Shown piece by piece: positions 9,220-17,372 of a DNA stretch of 64,000 nt. Every line of letters starts with the position of its first letter. Positions within the stretch are counted from its first letter, which is position 1. A program made the position numbers and the translations under genes. The stretch is taken from positions 82,501 through 146,500 of the forward strand of contig NZ_QFRJ01000002.1 in NCBI RefSeq assembly GCF_003143775.1, written 5' to 3'. The notes beneath the pieces were generated by a model. The model was not told the DNA's origin. It made no database searches and saw nothing but the letters and a program-made list of their open reading frames with translations. The DNA comes from Brumimicrobium oceani. Its GTDB lineage: Bacteria > Bacteroidota > Bacteroidia > Flavobacteriales_D > Crocinitomicaceae.

Positions 9220-12000
9220 ATGCATTTCCATCAAACAATACATAAACTCTTACTTTCATATAGAGAAAAGCATAATCAAAATTTTAATTTTCTGGTCAGA
9301 CAAAGAGCAAGCACCAATGACAAAAAGTATCCCGGTGGAAAATTTGCACATGGTATGGTTTTTCAGGGGACTGATGATTATTGTTTTGTGGCGCTTTCGG
9401 ACAAAAGTGGTGGAGCAAATTCTACTAAAAGCATAGGAATTGTTATCCGACCATTACAGAACAACACCTATTCTGCGCACTTCGAAATAGTTTTTCCGGG
9501 GATAGAAGACCCTGAAATAATTGCATTTTATAAAGAGCTAGCAACAAAATTTACAGAAATAAAATGGGATAAAAAAGGCGAAAGAGCTTGGTTGCATATC
9601 GGAGAATTCTCTGAAGATAGCCCTACGCTATTATACAATTGGTTAGATGAAAATTATCCCATTCTAAAAGAATCAGCTCTAAAATCTGGAATCGACGACA
9701 TTCTTCCTAATGATGAACGCTTTGAACAATTGCAAGATAATTTAGCAAAAAGGCTGAAATCAGATAAAAAGCCGATAAATTACTGGATATTTCAAGGAAA
9801 CTCTAAAATTTACAATATCACCAAAGCCTTAAAAGCCGGACATTTAAAAAGTTGGAAAGTTGCAGCGCATAAGGAGAAAATTAAAGTGGGTGACCAAATA
9901 ATCGTTTGGCAAACTGGAAATCGAGCAGGTTGTTACGCCTTAGCTGAGGTTACTTCAGAGGTAGGTACTTTCGAGGAAGAAGAATACGAACAACAGTACT
10001 ACATCAATTCAGAGGAAACACCTCCTACTCATCGTGTGAAAATTATAATCACTAAATACTTAGCAGATGATCCTATTTTATGGGAAGAAATAAAAAACAA
10101 TCCGTTATTTTCAAGTTTCAATGGGGGAACACAAGGCACTAATTTCAGTGCTACCGAAAAAGAATTTAAGGCTTTATTAGGAATGACTAAAACAACAGAT
10201 ATAAATTACTGGATCTACTCACCAGGAAGAAATGCAGAACATTGGAATTCATTCTATGAAGAGGGCATAATGGCAATTGGCTGGGACGAGTTAGGCGATT
10301 TATCACAATATGAAACAAGAGATGACATTTATTCTGCTTTACAGGAAAATTACGGCGGTGAAGGGAGTAAAAAGAATAACGTTACCGCAAATTTCGAGTT
10401 TTCCAGAGAGATAAAAATTGGTGATGTCGTCATTGTAAAAAAAGGTAGGAATGAATTGCTAGGGTATGGTATTGTGACTTCAGACTATTTTCATAATAAC
10501 TCCAAGAAAACATACAAAAGTAGCAGATCGGTGGATTGGAAAATAAATGGAAGTTGGAAAACAAACCGAAGCTTAGTGCTGAAAACGCTCACCAATATCA
10601 CGAATTATAAATCAGACGATGATGATTACGAATTTTTCTATCAGCGATTGATGGGGTTAATGCAAGGTGACGAAAAACAAATAGAAATAATGCAGAAGCT
10701 AAAATTGCCAACCAACCAAATCCTCTTCGGACCTCCAGGAACAGGGAAAACTTACTTTTTAAAAGAACAGTTATTTGACCAATATACTTTAAAGGAAACC
10801 TCAATATCACATGAAAAGTATTCTGAAAAAATAGTTTCTGATTTAACATGGTGGCAAGTCACAACTTTGGCATTATTAGAGATTGGTACTGCCAGCGTAA
10901 ATGAAATTCTAGAAAATCGGTGGGTTGCAAAAAAAGCAAGTCTTTCTGAATCTAAAAATGTGAGAGCAACCCTTTGGGGAACTCTGCAAATTCATACAAT
11001 AGCTGAATCAAAAAATGTGGCTTATACACAACGAACAGCTCCTTTTATTTTCGACAAAACTCAAGAAAAGACATGGAAGCTACTTTCTACTGAATTGGAT
11101 GAACAAGCTCCAGAATTAAGAGAAATCAAAGATTCTGTCGACAATTACAATCCCGACCCAGATAAAATCATCAAAAACTACGATTTTGTTACCTTCCACC
11201 AATCTTTTGCCTATGAAGATTTTATTGAGGGAATAAAACCGATTTTACCTGAAAATGAAGCGGAAGAATCAATAGATCTCGGTTATAAAATTGAAGATGG
11301 TGTTTTTAAAAAACTGTGCTTAAAAGCAAAAAATGATCCCAACAATAGATATGCTATTTTCATAGATGAAATAAATCGTGGAAATGTTTCTGCCATTTTT
11401 GGTGAACTCATCACCCTTATCGAAATTGATAAAAGAACAGGCGCAAAAAATGAATTGAGTATTAAACTCCCCTACTCTAAGGAATTGTTTAGTGTACCTT
11501 CAAACATAGATATTTACGGCACAATGAACACCGCCGATCGTTCCGTTGAAGCGCTCGACACTGCTTTGCGAAGAAGATTTTCGTTTAAAGAAATGATGCC
11601 AAATCCTGAACTATTGAGCGATATTGACATCGAAGGAATTAACTTAGCTGAACTCTTAACAACCATCAATGAACGAATTGAAGTCCTTGTAGATAGAGAC
11701 CATACGATTGGACATTCTTACTTCTTGAATGTTGAAAGCAAAGAAGACTTGAAAAATGTTTTTATGGATAAAGTCATCCCACTATTGCAAGAATATTTCT
11801 TTGGAGATTATAGTAAAATGGAATTGGTGATTGGCTCTTATTTCTTTAAGAAAGAGCTTCCAAAAGTTACTTTCGCGGTAAACAATCAGGAATATTACGA
11901 AGAAAGGAAGCGCTATGTTTTTAAAGATTTCGACAGTTCAGATTTTGACATTATCACAGCACTGAAGGCTTTGTTACTCATCACAGAAGAAGCATCTTAG
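9220..12000 (+). CDS. mcrB: McrB-type AAA+ GTPase with two EVE-like domains
   Basis: A 926-residue motor and sensor subunit of a modification-dependent (type IV) restriction system. The AAA+ part shows Walker A GPPGTGKT (504-511), Walker B IFIDEINRGN around Asp716, and the McrB hallmark TMNTADRS (about 768-775) followed by LDTALRRRF. McrB motors use GTP and drive the McrC nuclease. Ahead of the motor lie an unrecognised N-terminal domain (1-180) and two segments starting NYWIFQGNSK (about 187) and NYWIYSPGR (about 328). These resemble EVE/PUA-like domains that read modified bases, so the sensor part is doubled. mcrC follows after a 3-base gap. It opens the defence island. Confidence 0.92.
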   Translation: MHFHQTIHKLLLSYREKHNQNFNFLVRQRASTNDKKYPGGKFAHGMVFQGTDDYCFVALSDKSGGANSTKSIGIVIRPLQNNTYSAHFEIVFPGIEDPEIIAFYKELATKFTEIKWDKKGERAWLHIGEFSEDSPTLLYNWLDENYPILKESALKSGIDDILPNDERFEQLQDNLAKRLKSDKKPINYWIFQGNSKIYNITKALKAGHLKSWKVAAHKEKIKVGDQIIVWQTGNRAGCYALAEVTSEVGTFEEEEYEQQYYINSEETPPTHRVKIIITKYLADDPILWEEIKNNPLFSSFNGGTQGTNFSATEKEFKALLGMTKTTDINYWIYSPGRNAEHWNSFYEEGIMAIGWDELGDLSQYETRDDIYSALQENYGGEGSKKNNVTANFEFSREIKIGDVVIVKKGRNELLGYGIVTSDYFHNNSKKTYKSSRSVDWKINGSWKTNRSLVLKTLTNITNYKSDDDDYEFFYQRLMGLMQGDEKQIEIMQKLKLPTNQILFGPPGTGKTYFLKEQLFDQYTLKETSISHEKYSEKIVSDLTWWQVTTLALLEIGTASVNEILENRWVAKKASLSESKNVRATLWGTLQIHTIAESKNVAYTQRTAPFIFDKTQEKTWKLLSTELDEQAPELREIKDSVDNYNPDPDKIIKNYDFVTFHQSFAYEDFIEGIKPILPENEAEESIDLGYKIEDGVFKKLCLKAKNDPNNRYAIFIDEINRGNVSAIFGELITLIEIDKRTGAKNELSIKLPYSKELFSVPSNIDIYGTMNTADRSVEALDTALRRRFSFKEMMPNPELLSDIDIEGINLAELLTTINERIEVLVDRDHTIGHSYFLNVESKEDLKNVFMDKVIPLLQEYFFGDYSKMELVIGSYFFKKELPKVTFAVNNQEYYEERKRYVFKDFDSSDFDIITALKALLLITEEAS

Positions 12001-12003
12001 ACC

Positions 12004-13248
12004 GTGAGAAAAGTCATCAACAGATTTGAACATGGGCGCTTATTCATTGGTGAAGAAGGCTTTAATCAAACGCATTTAGATGCTTTGATTAAGTTAAACA
12101 CCGTTCATGAAAGCGCGTATTTTGACATTATCCCGAAAGGTATAAAGTTCAAGCAGTTTGTGGGTGTATTGCAAGTGGGTGAACTCCTGTTACAAATTCA
12201 TCCCAAAGCAGACAAAGACGAAAACGATGGTGAATGGAAAGGTGTTTTACTACAAATGTTGAAAGCTTGTGGAAGAATTAAGGCACAAAGCGCAGGTGAA
12301 GCTCAGGTAAAAAAGCAGCACCTTAATCTTTTAGAAGTTTATTTCGAATATTTCCTCAGAGAAATTGAATATTTAATTCATCGGGGATTAATTAAACAGT
12401 ATCGCCGCGAATCTGGAAATGTAAAAGCATTAAAAGGAAAACTAGAATTTGCACAAAATATTCGTCACAATCACATTCATAAAGAACGCTTTTATACCAC
12501 GCATCAGGTGTATGACACCAATCACCAATTACACCAAATTCTTGCTGTTGCACTAGAAATTGTCGGACAATTCTCGCGTGGCTCTCGCTTAAATGATTTG
12601 TGGAGACGAATGACTTTATCTTTTCCCGAGGTAGAACACATTAAAGTAACTTCCAAACTATTGGAAAGTGTGACTTTTAACCGTAAATCTATGCCTTACA
12701 AAAGAGCTTTTGAACTGGCGCGCTTGATTATCTTAAATTATTCTCCCGACATCAATAAAGGACGAGAAAATATGATTGCCCTACTCTTCGACATGAACGA
12801 ATTGTGGGAGGACTATGTTTTTATCCAATTGAGAAAGGAAGTTTTAAAACCTAATTCCAAATACAAAGACTACGAAGTTTTACCCCAACGATCCAAAGGA
12901 TTTTGGAAAGGCAACAGTCTAAAACCCGACATCGTAATTGAACACAAAACCACGAAGCGCAAATTTGTAATCGACACCAAATGGAAAAGACCAGGTTTCA
13001 CTGCTAGCGTCGATGACTTAAGACAAGTTTACACCTACGCTCGTTTTTGGAATGCAGAAAACGTAATGCTCCTCTACCCCGGAGATTTCAGAAACAATAA
13101 AGAAGGCATTTTCAAAACTACAGATAGCGTTCCTTTTTCTAAAGACGAGATTTCTCACAAAGGCTATTTGAGATTTGTGAAAGTGGTTGAGGATGGCAGG
13201 TTGTGTGCGGATTTGGGTGAAAAGGTTTTGGAGGGGTTTGTGGGGTGA
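12004..13248 (+). CDS. mcrC: McrC-type nuclease subunit
   Basis: A 414-residue partner of McrB. The N-terminal half resembles the McrC region that contacts the McrB ring. The C-terminal part holds a PD-(D/E)XK nuclease core: Asp309 in KPDIVIE and Asp324-Lys326 in FVIDTKWK, the expected spacing. McrC cuts DNA once McrB has translocated. The gene starts with GTG at 12004, three bases after the mcrB stop, so the two are co-transcribed. Its last ~55 codons and the sequence after the stop are present again as broken copies at 14268 and 14734, which marks this 3' end as a repeated recombination point. Confidence 0.93.
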   Translation: MRKVINRFEHGRLFIGEEGFNQTHLDALIKLNTVHESAYFDIIPKGIKFKQFVGVLQVGELLLQIHPKADKDENDGEWKGVLLQMLKACGRIKAQSAGEAQVKKQHLNLLEVYFEYFLREIEYLIHRGLIKQYRRESGNVKALKGKLEFAQNIRHNHIHKERFYTTHQVYDTNHQLHQILAVALEIVGQFSRGSRLNDLWRRMTLSFPEVEHIKVTSKLLESVTFNRKSMPYKRAFELARLIILNYSPDINKGRENMIALLFDMNELWEDYVFIQLRKEVLKPNSKYKDYEVLPQRSKGFWKGNSLKPDIVIEHKTTKRKFVIDTKWKRPGFTASVDDLRQVYTYARFWNAENVMLLYPGDFRNNKEGIFKTTDSVPFSKDEISHKGYLRFVKVVEDGRLCADLGEKVLEGFVG

Positions 13249-13297
13249 TGCAACGAAGATAATTGCTTGAGTTGAATTGATTTTAATAAGCTTATAT
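13071..13297 (+). repeat. mcrC 3'-end repeat, copy A (inside the intact gene and beyond)
   Basis: The last ~178 bases of mcrC plus about 50 bases of downstream DNA recur at 14268-14524 and, without the downstream part, at 14734-14900, all in the same orientation. The downstream block TGAGTTGAATTGATTTTAA is shared with copy B (one mismatch). Copy A differs from B and C in places where B and C agree, for example after CCTTTTTCTA. Confidence 0.85.
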
Positions 13298-13307
13298 GTT
13301 AGAATTC

Positions 13308-13334
13308 TGTCATTTATGCGATATACTTATGACA
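13308..13334. promoter_or_regulatory. Operator-like inverted repeat
   Basis: TGTCAT and ATGACA form perfect 6-base arms separated by 15 bases, ending 17 bases before the -7 box of the following small gene. The position fits a repressor site. The binding protein is unknown. Confidence 0.4.
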
Positions 13335-13351
13335 TATACATATTATTTACA

Positions 13352-13359
13352 TATATTTG
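13352..13359 (+). promoter_or_regulatory. -7 box of the small gene at 13381
   Basis: TATATTTG matches the Bacteroidota -7 consensus 21 bases before the ATG at 13381. A possible upstream TTG start at 13357 lies inside this box, so it cannot be the real start. Confidence 0.55.
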
Positions 13360-13380
13360 CGTCAAACAAAAGTAATAGCC

Positions 13381-13545
13381 ATGGGAACAACACATAGCTT
13401 AGATAGAGTGATTAAGCCAAAAACTGAATACTCTATGAACAAAGAAAACAAACTTCAGAAAATTTTAAAAAATAAAAAGTCTATTCAAATGACTGCTAAA
13501 GAGTATGAAAGCTATAGGCTTAATGCATACGCTGCGGTTAGATAA
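13381..13545 (+). CDS. Small basic protein of unknown function (54 residues)
   Basis: A 54-residue, lysine-rich protein that I do not recognise. The second half has the pattern MTAKEYESYRLNAYAAVR, which is predicted helical and could be a small DNA-binding or antitoxin-like protein, but there is no family match to name. It is supported as a gene by its surroundings: an inverted repeat, a -7 box at a sensible distance and a clean hairpin terminator 23 bases after the stop. ATG 13381 is preferred over a TTG that falls in the promoter. It sits between mcrC and the mcrC 3' stub, so it belongs to an inserted module. Confidence 0.55.
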   Translation: MGTTHSLDRVIKPKTEYSMNKENKLQKILKNKKSIQMTAKEYESYRLNAYAAVR

Positions 13546-13568
13546 TATTTACACTTTTTCAATTATAT

Positions 13569-13593
13569 AGACCGTTAAATACGGTCTTTTTTT
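13569..13593 (+). terminator. Rho-independent terminator after the small gene
   Basis: AGACCGT and ACGGTCT form a perfect 7-bp stem with a 5-base loop (TAAAT) followed by T7. Confidence 0.88.
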
Positions 13594-14207
13594 ATGGCCT
13601 CTAACCTACTAAAATATTGTCACTATACACCAATTCGAAACTCCAATCTAACGAGGAGTATTTCTTTTCCTTTTCAAAAAGACAATCCAGATAGGATTAA
13701 AGCGTTCAAAATAAAAATTAAAAAGAATATAGTCTACATCGTTTAAATCTATTACTACCAGGACTATGCCTTTATAAAATTTCATCCTAAAATTCATGAA
13801 AATCACCCAAACAAATATCAAATAATTGGTATGGGATTATCTGTAGGCAACATCAAAAGGCTACTCAACACCTCATGTAAAATCATTCTTGATGAAATAG
13901 ATAAAAGTGATAATGAGAATATTATTTATTCTTTTTTTGGTCAATGGTATGAGAAAGACAACGATAAAAATAGAATTATATCAAAACGATTTAGTCTTTA
14001 TAGAAAACAAGTTGCTACATTTTTCAGTTTGATAAATTTCTTCATTCTGAAGAAGAAGCAATTAACTTTTATTGCATTTCACCAATAAAGAATAAAAAAT
14101 TCAACAAACAAGTCATCAAACTTAGAAACGAATTAGCAAATGACATGAATCTAACTGAATTATTTATGACAGAAAAAGCAAAAGAAGATTTGTTAGATTA
14201 TCAATAA
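13594..14207 (+). pseudogene. Broken gene of unknown function
   Basis: One reading frame can be followed from about 13594 through an in-frame TAA at 13744-13746, on to a region starting IYYYQDYAFIKFHPK, and then across a frameshift near 14020-14030 into a frame ending KAKEDLLDYQ at 14207. Joined together the pieces would give a protein of about 200 residues. I do not recognise the family. The in-frame stop plus the frameshift show that it is decayed. The longest open piece is 85 residues (13831-14088). Its true start is unclear because the ATG at 13594 abuts the T run of the preceding terminator. It is the debris of a former cargo gene between two mcrC 3' copies. Confidence 0.6.
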
Positions 14208-14267
14208 ATTGCAGATTACTTTCTGCGAGAATCAATGCCTAATTTTACTTATAGAGAGATTAAAATT

Positions 14268-14460
14268 GTTCTACACCAGAGATTCCCAAAACAACAAAGA
14301 TGATATTTTCAAAACTACAGACAGCGTTCCTTTTTCTACAACGGAGATTTCTCACAAAGGCTATTTGAGATTTGTGAAAGTGGTTGAGGATGGGAAATTG
14401 TGTGCGGATTTGGGTGCGAAGGTTTTGGAGGGGTTTGTGGGGATAGACGAGTTAATTTGA
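14268..14460 (+). pseudogene. mcrC 3'-end remnant, copy B
   Basis: The frame reads DIFKTTDSVPFSTTEISHKG and onward to a stop at 14458-14460, nearly identical to the end of the intact McrC, but there is no upstream McrC body. Homology starts about CTACACCAGAGATT (14271) and runs past the stop into TGAGCTGAATTGATTTTAA (to about 14524), which matches the DNA behind the intact gene. It is a non-functional stub marking the far edge of the inserted module at 13298-14267. Confidence 0.85.
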
Positions 14461-14994
14461 CGTATTTCGTGCTGTAATCCAAGTCTACGTTACTGAGCTG
14501 AATTGATTTTAACTGGCCTTATATTTACTTGGTAAAACAAGCCACGAAACCTAGGCAATTCTAAGTATAGTGTGCCTTAACTTTGGCTAAATTCAAGAAT
14601 CTTATTTTGACAGCATGGAAATGTGTAAATAACGCGAGATATTAAGAGAATCTCGCAATATTATCAAAAGAAGCAAATTGCGCTTCAATTAAGAAAACTT
14701 TAATTGTTGCTTTGATAAAGGAATATTTAGCTGAATTCCCAAAACAACAAAAAAGATGATTTCAAAACTAAAGACACCGTTCCTTTTTCTACAACTTAAA
14801 TTTCCCGCAAAAGCTATTTGAGATTTGTGAAGGTGGTTGAGGATGGGGAATTGTGTGCGGATTTGGGTGAGAAGGTTTTGGAGGTGTTTGTGGGTGATTA
14901 AAACATTAAGCTTGGTTAAATCTTGCATTTAACCTCTTTTTAGACTTGGAATCGGTTTTGGCGCGTACGCTCGAAAACCATATCACCCTAACTA
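14461..14994. other. Intergenic stretch holding mcrC copy C, otherwise no gene seen
   Basis: Apart from the copy C stub (14734-14900) I see no credible gene. CGCGAGAT (14633) and ATCTCGC form a short inverted repeat near 14633-14657. The DNA is AT-rich and appears to be module debris between mcrC stubs and the WYL gene. Confidence 0.6.
14734..14900 (+). pseudogene. mcrC 3'-end remnant, copy C
   Basis: A third, more decayed copy of the mcrC end. It shares ATTCCCAAAACAACAAA and CCTTTTTCTACAAC with copy B where the intact gene differs, and carries a stop inside (ACTTAA) and a small deletion. It cannot encode anything useful. The B-C similarity shows that the stubs derive from another mcrC allele than the resident one. 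Confidence 0.75.
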
Positions 14995-15900
14995 TCAACT
15001 GGTATACATCTTCCGCATCCGCTCCACCATTCCTTTCATATCTTCAACCAGCCAATCAGGTTCCACAACCCTTAGTCTATCCATGTGCATAAAAAGCAAC
15101 TGACTAAATTCATAATTGGGCTTTAAGAAATATTCAACCATGGTTTCTCCATCTTTTTCTTCAAGAATTTCCTGTGAATGATGCAAGGGCAATGACTTTA
15201 AATAAGGGATTTGAGTTGATTTTACAGCAATTACAATTTTAGTGAGTTCGCTTACAGAATAAGTTAATCCAACTGTTTCTCTAAAACGGTCTTTTAAATT
15301 CAAGTCTTTTTTGGCTTCGAAAGTTTTGGTCAGCAATTCAAATGAAGAAATTCGATCAATTCCAAAAGTGCGCATTTCATTGATTCCTGACACCTCTCCT
15401 ACCACATACCAACGTCCTTTGAACTCTTTGAGTAGATAAGGTTTAACCCGATACTTTCTCGTTTTACCCGATTGGTAACTTTCATGGTTAAAGCGGATGT
15501 ATTGCTGATTCCGAATGGCTTGAAGTAGCTCCTGCAGATATTCAATTCCAGAAATATTTCCTTCGTGTTCAAAATCAATATAATTCAAAGTTTCTTTGCT
15601 TTCATGGAGACTTTCTTGAAAAACATGCGCTGTTTCTACCAACTCCAACAAACGCAAAAAACTATCTATCGGTAAACTTTTTTCTTTGTTGATAAAATAC
15701 CCTCGTTTACTTTGATTGTACTCAATTTCGACATCAAATTCATTCCGAATCGCCTCAAAATCTCTTTCTATAGTTCGTTTGGAAGCTTTTAAACCTATGC
15801 GTTCAATATAATCCATGATTGAATCCATGGAAGGATATTGTCCTGACTCGAGTTGATCGATGATGCGTTTGTAACGGCGGATGATGGCTTGTGCTGACAT
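14995..15900 (-). CDS. WYL-domain transcriptional regulator
   Basis: A 301-residue regulator. The N-terminus (about 1-60) is a helix-turn-helix: the segment SMDSIMDYIERIGLKASKRT fits the winged HTH of this family. The WYL domain follows (about 130-215), with YRVKPYLLKEFKGRWYVVGE carrying the conserved W-Y and the invariant-type arginine FGIDRISSFE. A WCX-like C-terminal part closes it. WYL regulators are frequent controllers of phage-defence islands and sense nucleic acid or nucleotide ligands. The start lies 11 bases from the upstream membrane-protein gene, so it is probably read from the satD transcript. The first 161 bases of the gene recur as a stub at 17141-17301. Confidence 0.92.
   Translation of the reverse strand: MSAQAIIRRYKRIIDQLESGQYPSMDSIMDYIERIGLKASKRTIERDFEAIRNEFDVEIEYNQSKRGYFINKEKSLPIDSFLRLLELVETAHVFQESLHESKETLNYIDFEHEGNISGIEYLQELLQAIRNQQYIRFNHESYQSGKTRKYRVKPYLLKEFKGRWYVVGEVSGINEMRTFGIDRISSFELLTKTFEAKKDLNLKDRFRETVGLTYSVSELTKIVIAVKSTQIPYLKSLPLHHSQEILEEKDGETMVEYFLKPNYEFSQLLFMHMDRLRVVEPDWLVEDMKGMVERMRKMYTS
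15740..15900 (-). repeat. WYL-gene 5'-end repeat, copy 1 (within the intact gene)
   Basis: The 161 bases ending at the WYL start codon match 17141-17301 without gaps, at a constant offset of 1401 bases and with six mismatches counted by eye. Homology stops exactly at the start codon. Confidence 0.9.
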
Positions 15901-15911
15901 GGAATAAGGTG

Positions 15912-16286
15912 TTATTTGGTAAGAAAAGCAAACACGTAAAAATATAAGATAGAAATTGCAATTGAACTGAAATTACCAACTAAAAAATAATCGTTTTCTA
16001 TCTTTTGAGCGTTCTCCTCTTTACTCTCCATGAATCTAGTACCCAATTTTATTGCACCAAAAACGACTAGTATTGTTGGGATTACTAAAATTAACCCTAT
16101 AGCCATTATGAATCTTTCTAAAACTCCTTTAAAAACCGATAAATTCATTCGTAAAACTCTCTTTGAATCCTTATTACTTGTTTCATTCTTGTCCATAAAC
16201 TTTTTCTTTAAGTATCTGAACCAAGTGAAATTAAACAACAGCTCTCCTAATAAAAAAATGACGATAAATAATAATAAGTTATACAT
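15912..16286 (-). CDS. Small membrane protein, satD partner, unknown function
   Basis: A 124-residue protein with three hydrophobic segments: MYNLLLFIVIFLLGELLF at the start, FIMAIGLILVIPTILVVFGA in the middle, and a last one near the C-terminus. Charged linkers separate them. I do not recognise the family. I chose ATG at 16286, which overlaps the satD stop by 8 bases; the longer reading would need a TTG at 16340 and overlap satD by 62 bases. The overlap implies translational coupling with satD. Membrane proteins commonly follow satD in this phylum, so the two probably work together. Confidence 0.7.
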   Translation of the reverse strand: MYNLLLFIVIFLLGELLFNFTWFRYLKKKFMDKNETSNKDSKRVLRMNLSVFKGVLERFIMAIGLILVIPTILVVFGAIKLGTRFMESKEENAQKIENDYFLVGNFSSIAISILYFYVFAFLTK

Positions 16287-16917
16287 TGAGTACAGTATTA
16301 AAATTGGTAAATAGTCTTTTACACGTTGTGTATTCTTCAATATTTAAGCTTTTATATCTCCTCCACGCACTAGACACATTAAGATTTAGAGCTTCAGCTA
16401 CTTCTTGATAGCTTTTGTTTAGTAAAAACTCTTTAACAATATAGTAATCATTTATCTTCCAGCTATCAATATAGAATTGATAAATTAAAAATAAATCACT
16501 TAATATTTGTTGTGCTTTTAAATTGTTATTCAGCATTATTATAAATCTATTTTTATTAGACTTTGACTGATTAAGCTTTTCTCTCGACTCTGTAAGACCA
16601 TCACCTAACATTTCGTAGGCATTCTTTTTATTTATAGGTGTTTCAATTTCGCCATAATTGAGTACAAATCTCAACTTAAAGCCCCACTCATTTTGAATGA
16701 TTTCTTCTTCTATTTGAAAAATTATTTCTATTGCATTACCCATAGTATTAATGATGCCTTGAAACTCATCACCAAGTGTGATTGTTAGTGGAGATGTTAA
16801 TTGGTTTTTCCATTGGTTATTAATCTTGTCAACAAGCGTTTTAAAATTACTCATAAGTAACGTTGAGTCCTTTTTTCGACTTTCAACAATATCAGCCATT
16901 AAAATCGGATAGTTCAT
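16279..16917 (-). CDS. satD: SatD family protein
   Basis: A 212-residue protein matching the SatD family: it begins NYPILMADIVESRKKDS and continues with LTITLGDEFQGIINTM (about 44-59) and LRFVLNYGEIETPINKK (about 82-98). The C-terminal part SYQEVAEALNLNVSSAWRRY (about 172-191) looks like a helix-turn-helix, so the protein probably binds DNA or RNA. SatD was named from an acid-tolerance operon in streptococci; its biochemical role is not established. It heads a minus-strand unit satD - membrane protein - WYL regulator. A -7 box and two inverted repeats lie just upstream. Confidence 0.82.
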   Translation of the reverse strand: MNYPILMADIVESRKKDSTLLMSNFKTLVDKINNQWKNQLTSPLTITLGDEFQGIINTMGNAIEIIFQIEEEIIQNEWGFKLRFVLNYGEIETPINKKNAYEMLGDGLTESREKLNQSKSNKNRFIIMLNNNLKAQQILSDLFLIYQFYIDSWKINDYYIVKEFLLNKSYQEVAEALNLNVSSAWRRYKSLNIEEYTTCKRLFTNFNTVLNV

Positions 16918-16937
16918 AATAAATATTTTAAAGTAAT

Positions 16938-16945
16938 CAAATATA
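16938..16945 (-). promoter_or_regulatory. -7 box of the satD operon
   Basis: TATATTTG on the minus strand lies 20 bases before the satD ATG. A TTTG lies 23 bases further upstream, inside the inverted repeat at 16955-17000. Confidence 0.5.
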
Positions 16946-16954
16946 ACAAAATTA

Positions 16955-17000
16955 TTGCACTAATAACGCAAACATACTCAGGTTTGCGCTAAACGTGCAA
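16955..17000. promoter_or_regulatory. Inverted repeat upstream of satD
   Basis: TTGCAC...CGCAAAC and GTTTGCG...GTGCAA form an imperfect 19-base inverted repeat around an 8-base centre, immediately upstream of the satD -7 box. Position suggests an operator. Confidence 0.45.
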
Positions 17001-17012
17001 AAACAATATACC

Positions 17013-17029
17013 TTGCATTATTAATGCAA
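17013..17029. promoter_or_regulatory. Perfect palindrome upstream of satD
   Basis: TTGCATTATTAATGCAA is an 8-1-8 palindrome with the same TTGCA ends as the neighbouring inverted repeat, suggesting two sites for one regulator. Confidence 0.45.
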
Positions 17030-17140
17030 AAAAAGGTTGAGTTATAATTTGATTTTAAAATAGTATCCGCTTAGAAAGGCTAAACACAAGCTTTGTTAAA
17101 AGAAAAAGGAGTTAAGAATGTTCTCTTTTAGACTTAAAAC

Positions 17141-17301
17141 TCATTCCGAATCGCCTCAAAATCTCTTTCTATAGTTCGTTTGGAAGCTTTTAAACCAACG
17201 CGTTCAATATAATCCATGATTGATTCCATGGAAGGATATTGTCCTGACACGAGTTGATCAATGATGCGTTTGTAACAGCGGATGATGGCTTGTGCTGACA
17301 T
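17141..17301 (-). pseudogene. WYL-gene 5'-end remnant
   Basis: An almost exact second copy of the first 161 bases of the WYL gene (start codon at 17301, minus strand), with no WYL domain behind it. It sits on the far side of satD and its membrane partner, so the satD module lies between two direct copies of the WYL gene start. Confidence 0.9.
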
Positions 17302-17372
17302 TGAGTTTTTAGGCGAATATAAGGATATTGGTTTTTCTTCAACATTTCTAGCGGGAGGAGTCTTTATTTTTC

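Larger units (their letters stand above)
16918..17372. other. Non-coding stretch between satD and the 355-bp repeat
   Basis: Contains the satD promoter region, two inverted repeats (16955-17000 and 17013-17029) and the WYL 5' stub (17141-17301). On the minus strand the DNA before the stub keeps a TATATTCG box, which may be the original WYL promoter. No other gene is visible. Confidence 0.65.

Noticed and set aside
13831-14088. An 85-residue ORF as an independent gene
   Set aside because: The same frame extends upstream through an in-frame stop, and downstream homology-like sequence continues in another frame, so it is a piece of a broken gene.
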